Shown: piece after piece, positions 12,477 through 23,746 of the stretch
Layout: every line of letters begins with the position of its first letter
Position numbering within the stretch: the stretch's first letter is position 1
NCBI GenBank assembly: GCA_001949185.1
Contig: BDGG01000009.1
Coordinates: 989,347-1,053,346 of the forward strand
DNA from: Ramazzottius varieornatus
Taxonomy: Eukaryota > Tardigrada > Eutardigrada > Parachela > Ramazzottiidae
Length of the DNA stretch: 64,000 nucleotides
Direction of reading: 5' to 3'
Position numbers and translations under genes: made by a program
Notes under the pieces: generated by a model
What the model was told of the DNA's origin: nothing
Databases searched by the model: none
The model's input: the letters and a program-made list of their open reading frames with translations, nothing else

Positions 12477-12648
12477 TATATTTGCCACCTTTTGTGCATT
12501 AGACGTCAAGTCTGTTGTTTTATTCCTTTTTCTTGTTATCCATTAGTTGTAAATACAGCATGTCTGCCTGTTGATCATGCGACCCGAAAGAAAAAGGAGC
12601 CCGCTTTCACTAGGTATGGTCTTCCAAACGATCAGTTCAAATCATGGA

Positions 12649-12847
12649 AGGTCGGCAAGCAAGCTGGGTAGGATCCTTTTCACAGTGGCGCACGCCTTCA
12701 GCCAGTAACACCGGATACGTGCCCCACTTGGAAAACACAAATTCGACCAGTTTGCTTTCCGAAGCGGCGCATGTTTCCAGTTCTGTCAGCTGGGATAGTG
12801 CGCCATTTGAAGAACCGATTTGGTCGAGTTTGTTTGCGGGGCTCTCA
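12649..12847. repeat. hairpin repeat locus 8 (two units)
   Basis: GGTCGGCAAGCAAGCTGGG left arm, two units with oppositely directed loops, and right arm TGGTCGAGTTTGTTTGCGGG. Confidence 0.9.
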
Positions 12848-13139
12848 TAGTCTCGTCCGAGTCTCCATTACAGCCAACGAAGGGTTGCTTATTATGCAAA
12901 TGATGAGTCCATTACAGTGAGTTTGGTCACATGTGTTTGATTACGGCGTTTGTTGGTGCAAAAGCCATTCCACACAGGAAATGAACGTCTGGCTGAAGAG
13001 CGCAAGATGTCTGGCGACGCTTCCGGAGTGGCCGACCATGCCTCTGTAGACATGCCGGAAATTGACCCTCACTTGCTTTCCCTGAAGCGTCCACATTGGC
13101 ACTACATAGTTCTCAGTGCCCGTCAACAAGAATGTTCAG

Positions 13140-13222
13140 AATTTGCCAAAAGCAAAAGCGGCGCACTGTGCCATCTTGTCAAGTGTAAAAATGCGCCACT
13201 GCGAGGATAAAACGAGCTTTCC
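13140..13222. repeat. hairpin repeat locus 9 (one decayed unit)
   Basis: AAGCGGCGCACT...ATGCGCCACT with a shortened loop, near the end of an open frame (12950-13210, plus) that may be a fragment of coding sequence. Confidence 0.6.
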
Positions 13223-15116
13223 CTGGTATAGTCGTACGAAGCCGCAGCGACAGAACCGCTGACAAAGCGCGAGTTTTCTTGTCGGGTTTTGAGGGTTGAT
13301 TAAAGGGACAAGACGAACCTGGTGGAGCGCTCCGAGGCCGGCACGACTAACACATTTAAACCCTTGTTTTGATTTCTGGAGGGAAGTTTCATCGTTTCGT
13401 AATTACTTCCAGCGGAGTAGTGATACTGCATGGTCGGTTCTATTTGATACATCGAGTTATTGGATAGGTCGTCGAATGGGATGTGTTGTCAACAGTTTTT
13501 ATTGGCAGAAAATTCCCCTTTGGGGAAATGGTATTGAGGCCGTCTCTGTCCACTGGTCAACCGCACCATACAGACGACGAACAAGACCGCATATTGTAAG
13601 CCGGATAATTTTCCGCCCTCTTCACTCCTCACTGCCACTGTAACGAAGTCTGGAGTCTGGATATGTGAGGCGGGAAGCCTGCAGCATGGATCGACTGACC
13701 CGAAGGTTATTATGGTCTTTTGCAAGTCAAATTGGATCATCAGGCGGGGTATTGCCAACAATAAAAGAATGAAATTGTCCTCTCGCTTCTATCCTGTAGA
13801 CCAGAATTCGATATACATACTCCTGCAAGGCGGAACAAGGAAGCGACGACCTGGATGGACCAGGTTTTACAGTATATAGTCTTAATTGAATGAGTAAACA
13901 GGACGAGATTAAGGGAAGAATTGTTGAAATCATGGTATCAATGACAAACGGTAAGGACAGATGCTACCTCTCGATAATTCATTGGCTACTTCACATGTTT
14001 GCTGAGGCATAATGTATGAAGTAATCAAGCCTTCGTCTAGCCACCATTTTACGCCCTTCACTATAGACACCGATGAATGCTGTTCGGTTGACGATATTCG
14101 ATGAATTCGATCTCGAGGAATCTTCCTGGTCCCCACACACTGGCTTCAGCGCATTGCGAAGCCGCCTTTCCGGTGTGTGATGCGTCACAATGGCCAGTTA
14201 CGAGACGGTAATTGCCAGCCGGCTTTCGTTAGCGCATCCGGCAGACATGGATCCAGAAGTCTGCGGACGACTAAACTAAAACACATACCCGCTTAACAAC
14301 ACTTCCTCAATCGACGTAAGGAGCTCAGTGGGCCTCGTGGTCTAAACAGCACGGTATGGTGCTAACGAGGTATGCTCTCCGCAGGAGGTGGCTGTTCAAC
14401 TTCCGGCTGGTCAACCGCAACCTGGTCTTCGCGCTCTACGCACGTTAGACTTTTCTACAAAATCTCTTGGGCTTTACTTGAATTCGAAAGCAAGTTGTGT
14501 AAGTTGACTGATGAGGACTTATTAGTGTCGACAGGGCGACGTCATTTCCTACGCATTCCAAAGGACCTTTTCTCACGGAGTTCACCGCCGGGTTATTACG
14601 CAACACAGTTCGTTCGTTTACATTTTCTTGAAAGATAATTCATGAATGACAGTTATGGTCTAAAGAAAAGACGGCGTCGATTGTAAATGTATGGCGTGCG
14701 CGGGAAAGCGGATGCCATCAGTTGAATAAAGTCATCTTGCGGTGCGCCAATCATCTGAAATGAAGGCTCGCTCCGTCAAGCACATATTTCCATCTGGAAG
14801 CCGATCGGAACTAGCTGAACTTAACGTTTCAAGTCAGCGAGCTGCACAGCAATGCATGGCTAAACCATCGATCTGTTGTGTCAGCCATCGCCAGACGAGC
14901 ATAGAAGATGTTGGATTTACGGCTTAACTCGTCTCTGTCCGTGTTGGCACACTTTTGCCCTGTCTGTACAACTCGAAAGATGACCAGTCAACAATAAGCT
15001 CTTTTCCCACTGTCAATGGGCTATACATATTTCCAAAATATTTAGATGCTGCCAGCTTTTGGTTCTCCACAGTTTTTCTAACCTTATTACTATATATTTT
15101 CAGTAAGTATGATTTG
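13223..15116. other. intergenic, nothing recognised
   Basis: No coding model could be supported. A GC-rich open stretch at 14355-14447 ends after 30 codons and has no partner exon. Confidence 0.35.
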
Positions 15117-15235
15117 GGAGCTCGACAAATAAACTCCGCCAGATCGCTCTGCCAAGTGGCGCACGCTTCCAGCTAATATTACTTATAAATTGCGCCACTT
15201 GGGAAAGCGATTTGGTTGAGTTTGTTTGGCGAGCT
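15117..15235. repeat. hairpin repeat locus 10 (one full unit, reference copy)
   Basis: A clean single-unit copy of 119 bp. Outer arm GGAGCTCGACAAATAAACTC, core CCAAGTGGCGCACG, loop, core TTGCGCCACTTGGG, outer arm GAGTTTGTTTGGCGAGCT. The flanking words ATGATTT and GTGATTT may be a short target duplication. Confidence 0.9.
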
Positions 15236-15797
15236 GTGATTTCTTTCCTCCCAACAATTATTTTGCCCAGATTTCCAGTAGGAAGCCCCGTTAGACGTTT
15301 GCACAGTAGATTCAGGAGTATCACGTAAAAGAAACTGGGTGGTTCTTGAACAAGGAAGAAGAAAGGTGCGGTTCGCCGATGTTTTAGTGGATGGGTGGGT
15401 GTTTTCCATTATCCGGGACTTATGTAAACGAGAGTCGTTGCTGAGTCGGGATTGTCGGTATTTGTCACATTTGTGAGGCGGCGAAAAAACACTTTTGGAA
15501 TTGAGATTAATTATTGATATCGATCAACCATCGATCATTCATGCCTTCAAGTGCTTTTCCTTACGTCTGGATCCCGGCTGCTCACTAGTACGTACTCCGA
15601 ACAGCTCACAGCAGCAAGCCGCAAACGAACCACCAGCATATAAACAAGCTGGCTGGGCAAGACACTTCCTAAATCCTTCAGTTTTCCCACCAATCGAAAC
15701 AGCTTCCTGGCAGGCAGTTTACTCGGAAGACTAAAACTGACCACTTTGCCAATAATGGTTTCGCACTCGCCGAATTCTATAATTTCGGAGGCCAATA

Positions 15798-15885
15798 AAC
15801 GAAACGTACATGATTGCCATCTCAAGTGGTGCACTTTGTGACTGACACTGGCTGGATGCGTGCGCCACTCATTTTCGATAAGGCG
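15798..15885. repeat. hairpin repeat locus 11 (one unit)
   Basis: Arm AACGAAACGTACATGATTG (arm type B) with a decayed core CAAGTGGTGCAC...GTGCGCCACT. Confidence 0.75.
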
Positions 15886-16808
15886 CCGGTCCAGGTGGGC
15901 AGGACTTGCTTCACTATTGGTCAGCAGTGACGTCACCACGATACAGCATGGTTAAGTGGACCAGGTACTTCGTCGCAGTACTCTTCAGGTAGCCAGCTAA
16001 ATTTAATCTGCAACTTGGTCGAAGGAATGTTCCGTCGACTGCACCTAAATTTACCATTGCGGAAAGTCGCTGACCATTACAGCCATCATCTTGATTAGAC
16101 TAATTTGAATTTAAACTGGTAATTATACTGCAGTCGGACCTTACTATGCAAAATTCGTCAAGAAGTGCCCATCAAAGCTGATTTTACGAGGTCAATCAAC
16201 CTTTGTTACAGTAGTGAATCATTGGTGGTGTAAACTTGACGCCTTCCTTGGCACTACTTGTACGAGCCAAGGAGGTGGAGCGAGTGGCTGAAGCAGGCGG
16301 AAGTGAAGACATCCCGTCGATTTTCCGACGATCCCGTACGCCATCATTCGCGCACTCGTACCGTACAACGTCGTTAGCGATGAAGCAGGAAAATATGCAG
16401 CCTGTGGGAATTGCAGCTAGCTCCCTTGGATGATCACTCAGGACTCTCGCTCACATCCTGGTGGAATACTGATAGATCACCCTCCAAGAGTCCCAGCGCT
16501 CTTGATAAGCCTTGACGACTCCTTACCACATCTTGTCGAGCTGCACCATCATTTCTCTTGATCACTCTTCTAATCAACGCCCGATCCCATTTCTCGCAAA
16601 ACGTCCACCGCCGCTGTTCTTCCCACACCGCGCATTCATCCTCTTCAGCGGCCCATCTCACTGATCCCATCATTTTCATTACTTCCCCTCGACAGATCGT
16701 TCTTGAGGTAAGACCGGCAGTTTTTGAGCTATTTATTTATTTAATTTAAGTATGTGATTATCTCCGTCGAACCAGATTGAGTTCGCTGTTATGGAAAGTG
16801 GGAGTTCG
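15886..16808. other. intergenic, nothing recognised
   Basis: A good 5' splice-site match (GAG then GTAAGA) occurs at 16709-16710, but no upstream frame with coding character leads into it. Confidence 0.35.
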
Positions 16809-16992
16809 GTGAACAAACTCGACCACCACATTTTCTCAAGCGGCGCATGTTTCTGAAGATATTGAGTGGAAACGTGCGCCACTTGGGAAAAACCATCTGG
16901 TCCGGTTTGGTTGTCTTGTTAAGTGGCGCACATCTACAGTGGTAATAGCTTGGAGGGTGCACCGGTTGACCAAACTATCTGGTCAAATTTGG
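16809..16992. repeat. hairpin repeat locus 12 (two units)
   Basis: Arm AACAAACTCGACCACC, unit 1 intact, unit 2 decayed on the right, closing with GGCGGGCTCCC. Confidence 0.85.
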
Positions 16993-18717
16993 CGGGCTCC
17001 CAAATAGTGTACTTAAGAGTTTTAACAGTCCGATGAAAAAAGCCTCCCGGAGAGAGCGATGATGGGGATAGTTGGGAGGGAGAGTGGGAGATACTTAAGC
17101 GCCGGAAGGAAATGCAGAAGTTCGTGCTTGATTCCTTTGTGTGTTTTTCGGCATGTGAATCATTAGGGCTAACGAGCTCTTATACCCATCAGGAGATTCT
17201 TCCATGGAGTCCCGAAGTGTGCGGCCTCAGTGTTTCACGTAATGGCGTGTCGTACCGCGCCGTAAGTTCTAGCGGGAGAAGTTTTGACTAGTGTCGATGA
17301 CAATGTCGGCTATGTTTGCTAACATGGAAGCGAACCTCACTGGAGTGGTTTTCTACTGTTGATTTTAGAGGTGCCGTATATCGTTTCTCCTATAAGTACT
17401 CGATAACAAGTTGCGTGATACTTCCTTCTTTGGAGCAGCTGTTGGCGGACCTTACTGCGCTGTGTCAAGCTACTTTCCTGTATCGTATTTCAAACTAAAC
17501 TTGCCGGCTTGTCTGCATGTTTTTATGTAATGAGAGTCTCTTGTTAAGGTACCCCACTTTTCCGGAAAAGTAAAAAAAAACGTTTAAAAAAAATTTCTAG
17601 AAACACTGTTACAAAAATATTTAAAAGTAGTGGATATTTAAGGAGTTTGCAGAACAAATAACTTCTCTCAGATAGTCCTTGGACACTGAATATTAAATTT
17701 TGAAATGAGGTTAAAAGTTTGCGGAAATTAATTGCCTATATTTTGGAGGTTCACGCCAGCCATTCAATCAAATTCCATCATCTTGAAGGCTTGAGGCAAG
17801 CGAGTCAATTGCTGTGGTTGCGTTCGTATATGCACGAACCATGTGTGCTTTTGCGATTGTTTAGGAAAAGAGGGTGGAAAATATTGATTATTTTCCCAAG
17901 CTACCAAGCGCGTTGAATGACCCAATAAGAGAAGCATGGAGAGAACAACCTACTACTGTATATTGCATATGAACAGAGAGACTAAAGAAATGGAAAAATC
18001 TAATAAAAATGCACAAAATGAGGGACATCGCCATTCAACTTCCCCAACGGTGAAGAGTGTCCTTTTGTCGGGCGCGGTTGTGCATGCCTTCACATGGGAG
18101 GAAGCGGACCGTAGTATTTTTCTCCACTTGAGCAGTGATTCTTCTTCCTTTCACACGAATTATGGTATACTTTGATAACTGTGTATGTCGGGTTTGTAAA
18201 GCGGCAATTTCTGTGACACTGGGCAATTATTTTGGCTAGTCAGGATTTAAGTACACTTCGATGTTTTATGTCACTATATGTCTTCACATGTTTTCGCTCA
18301 CAGAAAAACACAACACTATACCGTGAGGCACTTCGCGGCGAACAGCGACCTTTTCCGTGAGGATTTCATATTTATGGTGTGTCTTTTATTACGTCGCAAT
18401 GAAAATCTGCAGACACGCATGGCTGATATATTCCACGTCTAGCGTAGCTCATCGATCGTTAACAAGTTTGATTAATGGGTCGCATGCGACGTCTTCCGAG
18501 ACATGCCATGGCTTCGGCCTGCCAGAGATTTCTCTTCCTCATACCGCAGAAAATCGGTCCATCAAACAAAATAACGATGTAAAATCCTCATAGCGTTTTT
18601 CGACACAAAACCGATAAAACTGACGTTCAGTACCAATTTCATAGTCAGTTTGCTCAACAGAGCCCACCGATTCGATCAAGCCAGATGTTCCTTTACACTC
18701 GAGAAAAAAACTGATCC
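16993..18717. other. intergenic, nothing recognised
   Basis: AT-rich sequence with an A-rich run at about 17572-17597. No supported gene, RNA gene or repeat. Confidence 0.4.
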
Positions 18718-18860
18718 TCAGATAAAAGTGGCGCACGTCACCGTTGTTGGTGGCTGGAGGATGCGCCACTTGGGAATGATCTTATCGAGTTTGATTATTT
18801 TCCGAAAAGGTGCACGTTGTCAGTGTTATCGGCTGGACGACTGCGTCACTTGATAAAACT
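18718..18860. repeat. hairpin repeat locus 13 (two units)
   Basis: AAGTGGCGCACG...ATGCGCCACTTGGG, then a second decayed unit AAGGTGCACG...TGCGTCACTTG. Confidence 0.8.
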
Positions 18861-18960
18861 GAATTCAACTACCGACGACCCATATAGCGAGAGTCTTTAG
18901 TGGTTTGTCCGTAGAGGAGTATGTAACGGAATATGGATGCATGTTTGTGACCGGCGCCGG

Positions 18961-19535
18961 TAGAGATGGGATAAGTGTGATTAAGTTCGGTGTGGTATTT
19001 TCCGATTTGGTAAACTTTCACACCGAATCGGATATTTCAGTATGAAGTCCACACCGATATTTTTGATTTGGTAAATTTCTGCACCGAAATTTCGATTTAT
19101 CACACCAAATCAAACCGAAGATTCGGTAAACCGGAAAATATAAAGTTTCTCTTATTAACGGGAAAAACCAGGTAAAACTGGCGCAAAACGGAGCGAGCCG
19201 CAAGCGTACAACGCTTGGCGTGTCTCGAGATGTTGGGAGGTTTTCCTCCACCGGATGACTGTCTATCAAGCTAGCAGAGATACAGTCTGTAAGCCGAAAA
19301 CTTTCTCGGGATCGCTCAGAAATCGGTCAAACTCTCATCTTTCTGGGCCTTTCGGTATGTTTCAATTTACTGAAAAATTTCGATTTGGTATCGGTTTGGT
19401 GCGAACGCACACCGAAATCGGTTTTCGGTGCGAGACTCAAACCGATAATTTCGGTTTCGGTAATTTCTCATACCAAATCGATAAGTTCGATTTAGTTTCG
19501 GTAAATTTCGGTAAATCACACTTATCCCATCTCTA
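18961..19535. mobile_element. GAGATGGG-ended non-autonomous DNA element (hAT-like?)
   Basis: A 575-bp segment with 22-bp inverted ends, from TAGAGATGGGATAAGTGTG to CACACTTATCCCATCTCTA. ACCGGCG occurs 4 bp outside the left end (18950-18956) and directly after the right end (19536-19542), a possible target duplication. The interior is made of many direct and inverted variants of TTCGGTTTGGTAAATT / CACACCGAAATCGG, so it could fold extensively. No transposase. Confidence 0.65.
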
Positions 19536-20242
19536 ACCGGCGGTCCTTTACTGCTTACCCTTTCGCGTTTTGCGATCAGTTTGCCTTTCGATACAATAGA
19601 GGCGCCACTTCAGCTTCCTTTCACACTTTGAAGACTGCTGCAGCCATTTTCATACCCGAATATTACAGTACTTTAACCCATTGTAGCGACGACATTTCAA
19701 ATCTCTTTCAATCCACCACCAAAGCAAGCAAGGTGCGGCTAGCCAGAGACTTGGTCAATGAGGAAAATGGCCATTACGACACGCTTGAGCATCTTGCCGA
19801 TCGATGTTTCTCCATAAACGCGAAGAGAGTACTGTAAACTAACCCACTGACCGGTACTGTAAACTGCGTGGCCACTTCTGGCTGCTTCCGTAGATAGATT
19901 AAAATGTAATCGGGCAACTTGAAGCTCTGAGCAAATATTAATGTATGAAGATATGTATGGATGGCTGGCGTTTGTCTATTTTGGCCTTTTTGTTGGTCAA
20001 GGGCTCTCTAACCGTGGTCAGCCATCGGGGCTTTCTTTTCATCAAACCTCGTGCCAACAACCTTTCGACAAAACCTTCCTTCCGTATTTCAGAGTTCTCA
20101 AACGATATTCATTGCGTACTGGCGACATCAAAACAGAAACCATGCTTTCCTCGTGTCCATTTGTACGTCAAGAACCCTGATTTCTGTTTCAGAACTTCGT
20201 TTACTTTCAGAGATGTGGAAGTTGAGAGAACGAAACGGGAGG
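19536..20242. other. intergenic, nothing recognised
   Basis: Short frames without start context or splice partners. No gene is supported. Confidence 0.35.
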
Positions 20243-20428
20243 CCGGCAAACAAAACGCACAGGATCGCCATCCTAAGTGGCGCACACTGTCGGTGTCATT
20301 AGCTGGAAGCGGGCGTCGCTTGGGAAAATACCAAAGCTCGACATAATCGTTTTCCCCCGCTAACAGCTAAAGCAAGAACAGTGTGCGCCACTTGGGAAAA
20401 AATCTCGTACGTTACGTTTGCCGACCTC
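20243..20428. repeat. hairpin repeat locus 14 (two units, arm type B)
   Basis: Left arm GGCAAACAAAACGCACAGGA, right arm CTCGTACGTTACGTTTGCCG. The second unit is badly decayed on its left half. Confidence 0.85.
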
Positions 20429-21095
20429 GAAATTCTTTTCAAAGTCTTCAGCGTGAGAATTCAGTCGTCAGTTTACTAATGGTGCTCCAAAATGACTTCC
20501 GGTACACCGCTCGGAATTTTCGGGCCTTTGCCAAATTATCTTCTGCGTGGTCAGAATTCTTTGACTACCACCGCTGTGTCGGCTTCCGTGCGCAGTGTGA
20601 AGAGACCCAAGCTGTCATCGCACAAACAAAACTTGACATGTTATTGCGCTGAAAAGGTTAATTGAAACAAATGTTGCACTGTGGGCGAAAATGTCAGTCA
20701 TTGAACAGTTGAGGAGGCCATCATTACGGCAAACTGGTCATTAAATTTATCAAACTAATTTTATACTGGCCGACGCCAATGCACTGTTTATTGCAGATGA
20801 ATGACAGCTACACCCATAATTGTCCTATTTTTCAAACTTTGCGGGGTCCTCATTACTTGTTTCAAGTTGTCTGGTTCACTGAAAAGCTTCGAGTCCATTG
20901 AGCATGAAAATAATGGGTGTTTAACTTGGAGGTTCTCTCCCTGTGACGGTGGAACCGAAAGTGGTTCTTCACCACACAGTGGCGCCCTCTGGCCCGGACT
21001 TAGTGGCGCAACATCTCTCTGAAACTGGCCGAGCTTTTTCACTTACGGAAAGAACCCGAAAGCTTTGTGAGCCATCGCGAAAAGACATATGGGGG

Positions 21096-21217
21096 AAACC
21101 GGCGAACGAAACGTACGCATCGTTCACTCAAGTGGCGCATGCTTCTCGCCGATAACACTGCAGGCATGCGCCACTTCGGGAAACAATCTTGTGCGTCTCG
21201 TTTACCGACTTTCCACT
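21096..21217. repeat. hairpin repeat locus 15 (one unit, arm type B)
   Basis: Full single-unit copy with arms ACCGGCGAACGAAACGTACG and GTGCGTCTCGTTTACCGACT. Good reference for arm type B. Confidence 0.9.
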
Positions 21218-21237
21218 CCATCCAAACACAAAGATGA

Positions 21238-22070
21238 CTACGTTATTGCATTCTGTACGCGTAGTTTGGGGCCTTGGGAAGATTCGTCAGCCAAACACTC
21301 AGTGTAATTAGGGAAAACAAGCCGGAAGATATATCCAGCTGGGATTGCGGGGACATGGAGAGGGTCCTTGTGGACAGCTGAAAGCTTCTTGTCAAATAAG
21401 GCAACTAAGTGATGCCATGAATAAATGACGGTAGCTAATGCACACACATCTACCGCCTATCTCTTGCAGCGTTTCCGTTTGAACCATCTTATGGCCAGTG
21501 AATATATCATCATCAGAGTGGCGCATTGTAATAAAGATGGAGTGATCCCAGCCGGTGCAGAATTGACGTAATATCATCTGCATTGTATCTGCAACCACAG
21601 CGAGAGAGGTCCCTCGCTCAATCAGCATATTATACAGTGGAAATTTGTCCCAATGCCCAATATTTAGTATTCCTGTCGTGCGTCTAATTGATGGATGAAG
21701 CGGTGAGGAGAGCAACACCAGCAGCTCAATGCTCTTTAATCACGTTATTTATGGGCAGGCATGTGCAAGGGTATGGTAAATGTCCGGCGGTTGACATGCT
21801 GTTATTTATTTATGATGGTCATGAAGGGTCATAATGAAATTGTTGTAGAAAGTGCAATTGCGACCATGTTTGCCCTTTTTGACCCCATCTGTAATTTCAT
21901 GACACTGTTGTCCGTCGCTGATTGATCCGTACGCGACCTCAGTTGCGCCTCGTGAGGTACTTCGAGTCTTTCTATGGACGATAAGATGAAGCGAACCCGT
22001 GCAGCGATTTCTTCAAACATCATGATTTTTCCCACATGTCTGATACTGAAAAATGGCAGATTTAGATTTG
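21238..22070 (-). pseudogene. coding-like minus-strand fragments, gene or pseudogene unresolved
   Basis: Three stretches look like protein but do not join cleanly. About 22058-21829 has a 3' splice site (TTTTTCAG), then RHVGKIMMFEEIAARVRF and a TGA stop. About 21735-21460 contains NIGHWDKFPLYNMLIERG and FITMRHSDDDIFTGHK. About 21457-21238 contains ALATVIYSWHHLVALFDKK and RLVFPNYTEC. The last two sit in different frames with no intron-sized gap, so a frameshift is implied. I do not recognise the family. These could be decayed exons or chance open frames. Confidence 0.3.
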
Positions 22071-22263
22071 CTTGTGTGGATATTGTGCGCAATCTGGACA
22101 CCGAATTTGATGTTATAGGAAACAAAAACGGAAATAATACTCTTAGTAGATAGAATAGAACGTGGTCACCCTCTAGACGTATGTAGAAACATCGAGTTTC
22201 TGAAAGGAAATTTTGCACAGGACAAATTTGACTGGGAGAGGTATGAAGGTTTTTACATTTGGG

Positions 22264-22451
22264 GAAGTGAAACGTGGTGGCGCACGTTTGCATTATTTTT
22301 CGGCTGGAAAGGGGCACCACTTGGAAAGACGATCCTGTCGAGTCTGATTACTTTTCCAAGTTGCGCACGTCGCTTCTGTGATTGGCTGGAAGCATGCGGC
22401 ACTTTGGATGACAATCTTGCACCGTACTTGCATTCGTTTGCCGGTCTTCCA
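22264..22451. repeat. hairpin repeat locus 16 (two units)
   Basis: Two moderately decayed units. The right arm CGTACTTGCATTCGTTTGCC is of type B, while the connector CGATCCTGTCGAGTCTG is of type A. Confidence 0.8.
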
Positions 22452-23076
22452 TTTGTGATCTCTTCCTACTTGTAAGGTCAACAGGAAACACCTGCTTGAC
22501 ACAACAGTAAGTAACGGCGCTCACGCAATGAAGATATAATATTTTTTAGCGCGAGCATGTTGTTGCATTTATGGTCGGGTAATTTTAGTCACGAGCTGGC
22601 AGGATTTTGAGTATTTGACCAGCCAGTTTGAGTTCATGCTTGATCAGTTTGATTGTTAATTTTGTCTTTTCTGTTCAACGAGCCGTTACAGCTCGTGGGT
22701 GTGCTCTACTGTTCGAACGGAGCGGAGGAGATTTTATTAATCTTGACCGTTTTGAGGTCCTAATGAAAACGCGGAAAAGGCCTTGCGATTGTTGCGCTTG
22801 ATCGAACCAGCATGCGCATAATCTTGCAGCGAGCGTCGAAGACAAAGTAGCGCCGACGACGTTACTTCACGGACATCTTCGATCGTTTAATCTGAATTGC
22901 AAGGTGCGACCATTATATATATCCTTCCCTATGAGGTCGTCGATGATTGAATTGTCAGTCTTCAGTCAACCTATAAGCTTGTTACCCACAGCTTATTCTC
23001 CAGTAACATTTCTGATTTATCATACCAACATCGTCTACCAGTTTAGGGAACCATAACGAAATCGTCTGAGAGACCT
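22452..23076. other. intergenic, nothing recognised
   Basis: No gene or repeat could be supported. Confidence 0.4.
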
Positions 23077-23222
23077 TCAACCGCAACGTACGTAATTGTC
23101 ATCTCCAGTCGAGCACCTTTTCTCTATTACTGGATGGAAGCGTGCGCCACTTAATATAGTCGCGCACGCTTCCAGCCAGTCACAATGTAAACGTGCGCCA
23201 CTCGAGACGGCCACGCAGTCCG
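23077..23222. repeat. hairpin repeat locus 17 (two units, arm type B)
   Basis: Left arm ACCGCAACGTACGTAATTG. Unit 1 keeps only its right half. Unit 2 is complete (GCGCACGCTTCCAGCC...ACGTGCGCCACT). Confidence 0.8.
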
Positions 23223-23746
23223 TTGTGTTCACTAAATAGTTTGCCACCGTAGGTTCGGAGTTCGGCCCGGGGTTATATTCGCTTGTAAATTAGGTAGTTT
23301 TACGGGCTTGGTAAGACTAAGCCATCTCCACAAAATTTTTCCCAAAAGTGCGATGGATAGAACAGCGCGCGGGAGCTTGTTGTCCAAACGTTCTTATAGG
23401 TTGTGTATACACCAATCGATGATTAGGTTGAGATGAGTTCCGTTATACTTATTAAGTTTGCCTTGGGTTCTCTTTTTAGATTGCTTTTATCGATGAGAGA
23501 CGTCGCAGCTTCCTCTCGCATCGCCGGTATCCTACGCCACACATTGTGCTGGGAGCCAAATCCATTCTGACAAAGAGGCAGCAAAGCTAGGACAAGCATC
23601 CAGCTGACATTAAGGCGCCTCGACAAAGAAGAGAAGGAGGAAGGTGGTACTCGGCTTTGTGTAGAAACAGGGAAGAGGGAAGGACCTTCGGGTTGCTCTT
23701 TCCTCAAATCACTTGCTCCGTCTCTACACACTTTGTCCCAGCCAAC
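23223..23746. other. upstream flank of the Ser-rich scaffold-like gene
   Basis: Presumed promoter and 5' leader. A pyrimidine-rich 3' splice site ends at 23741, five bases before the start codon. Confidence 0.4.

Noticed and set aside
12950-13210. Plus-strand frame GNERLAEERKMSGDASGVADHA... as a gene
   Set aside because: Composition is plausible and an acceptor-like CCACACAG precedes it, but it runs into hairpin locus 9 and has no partner exon or known family.
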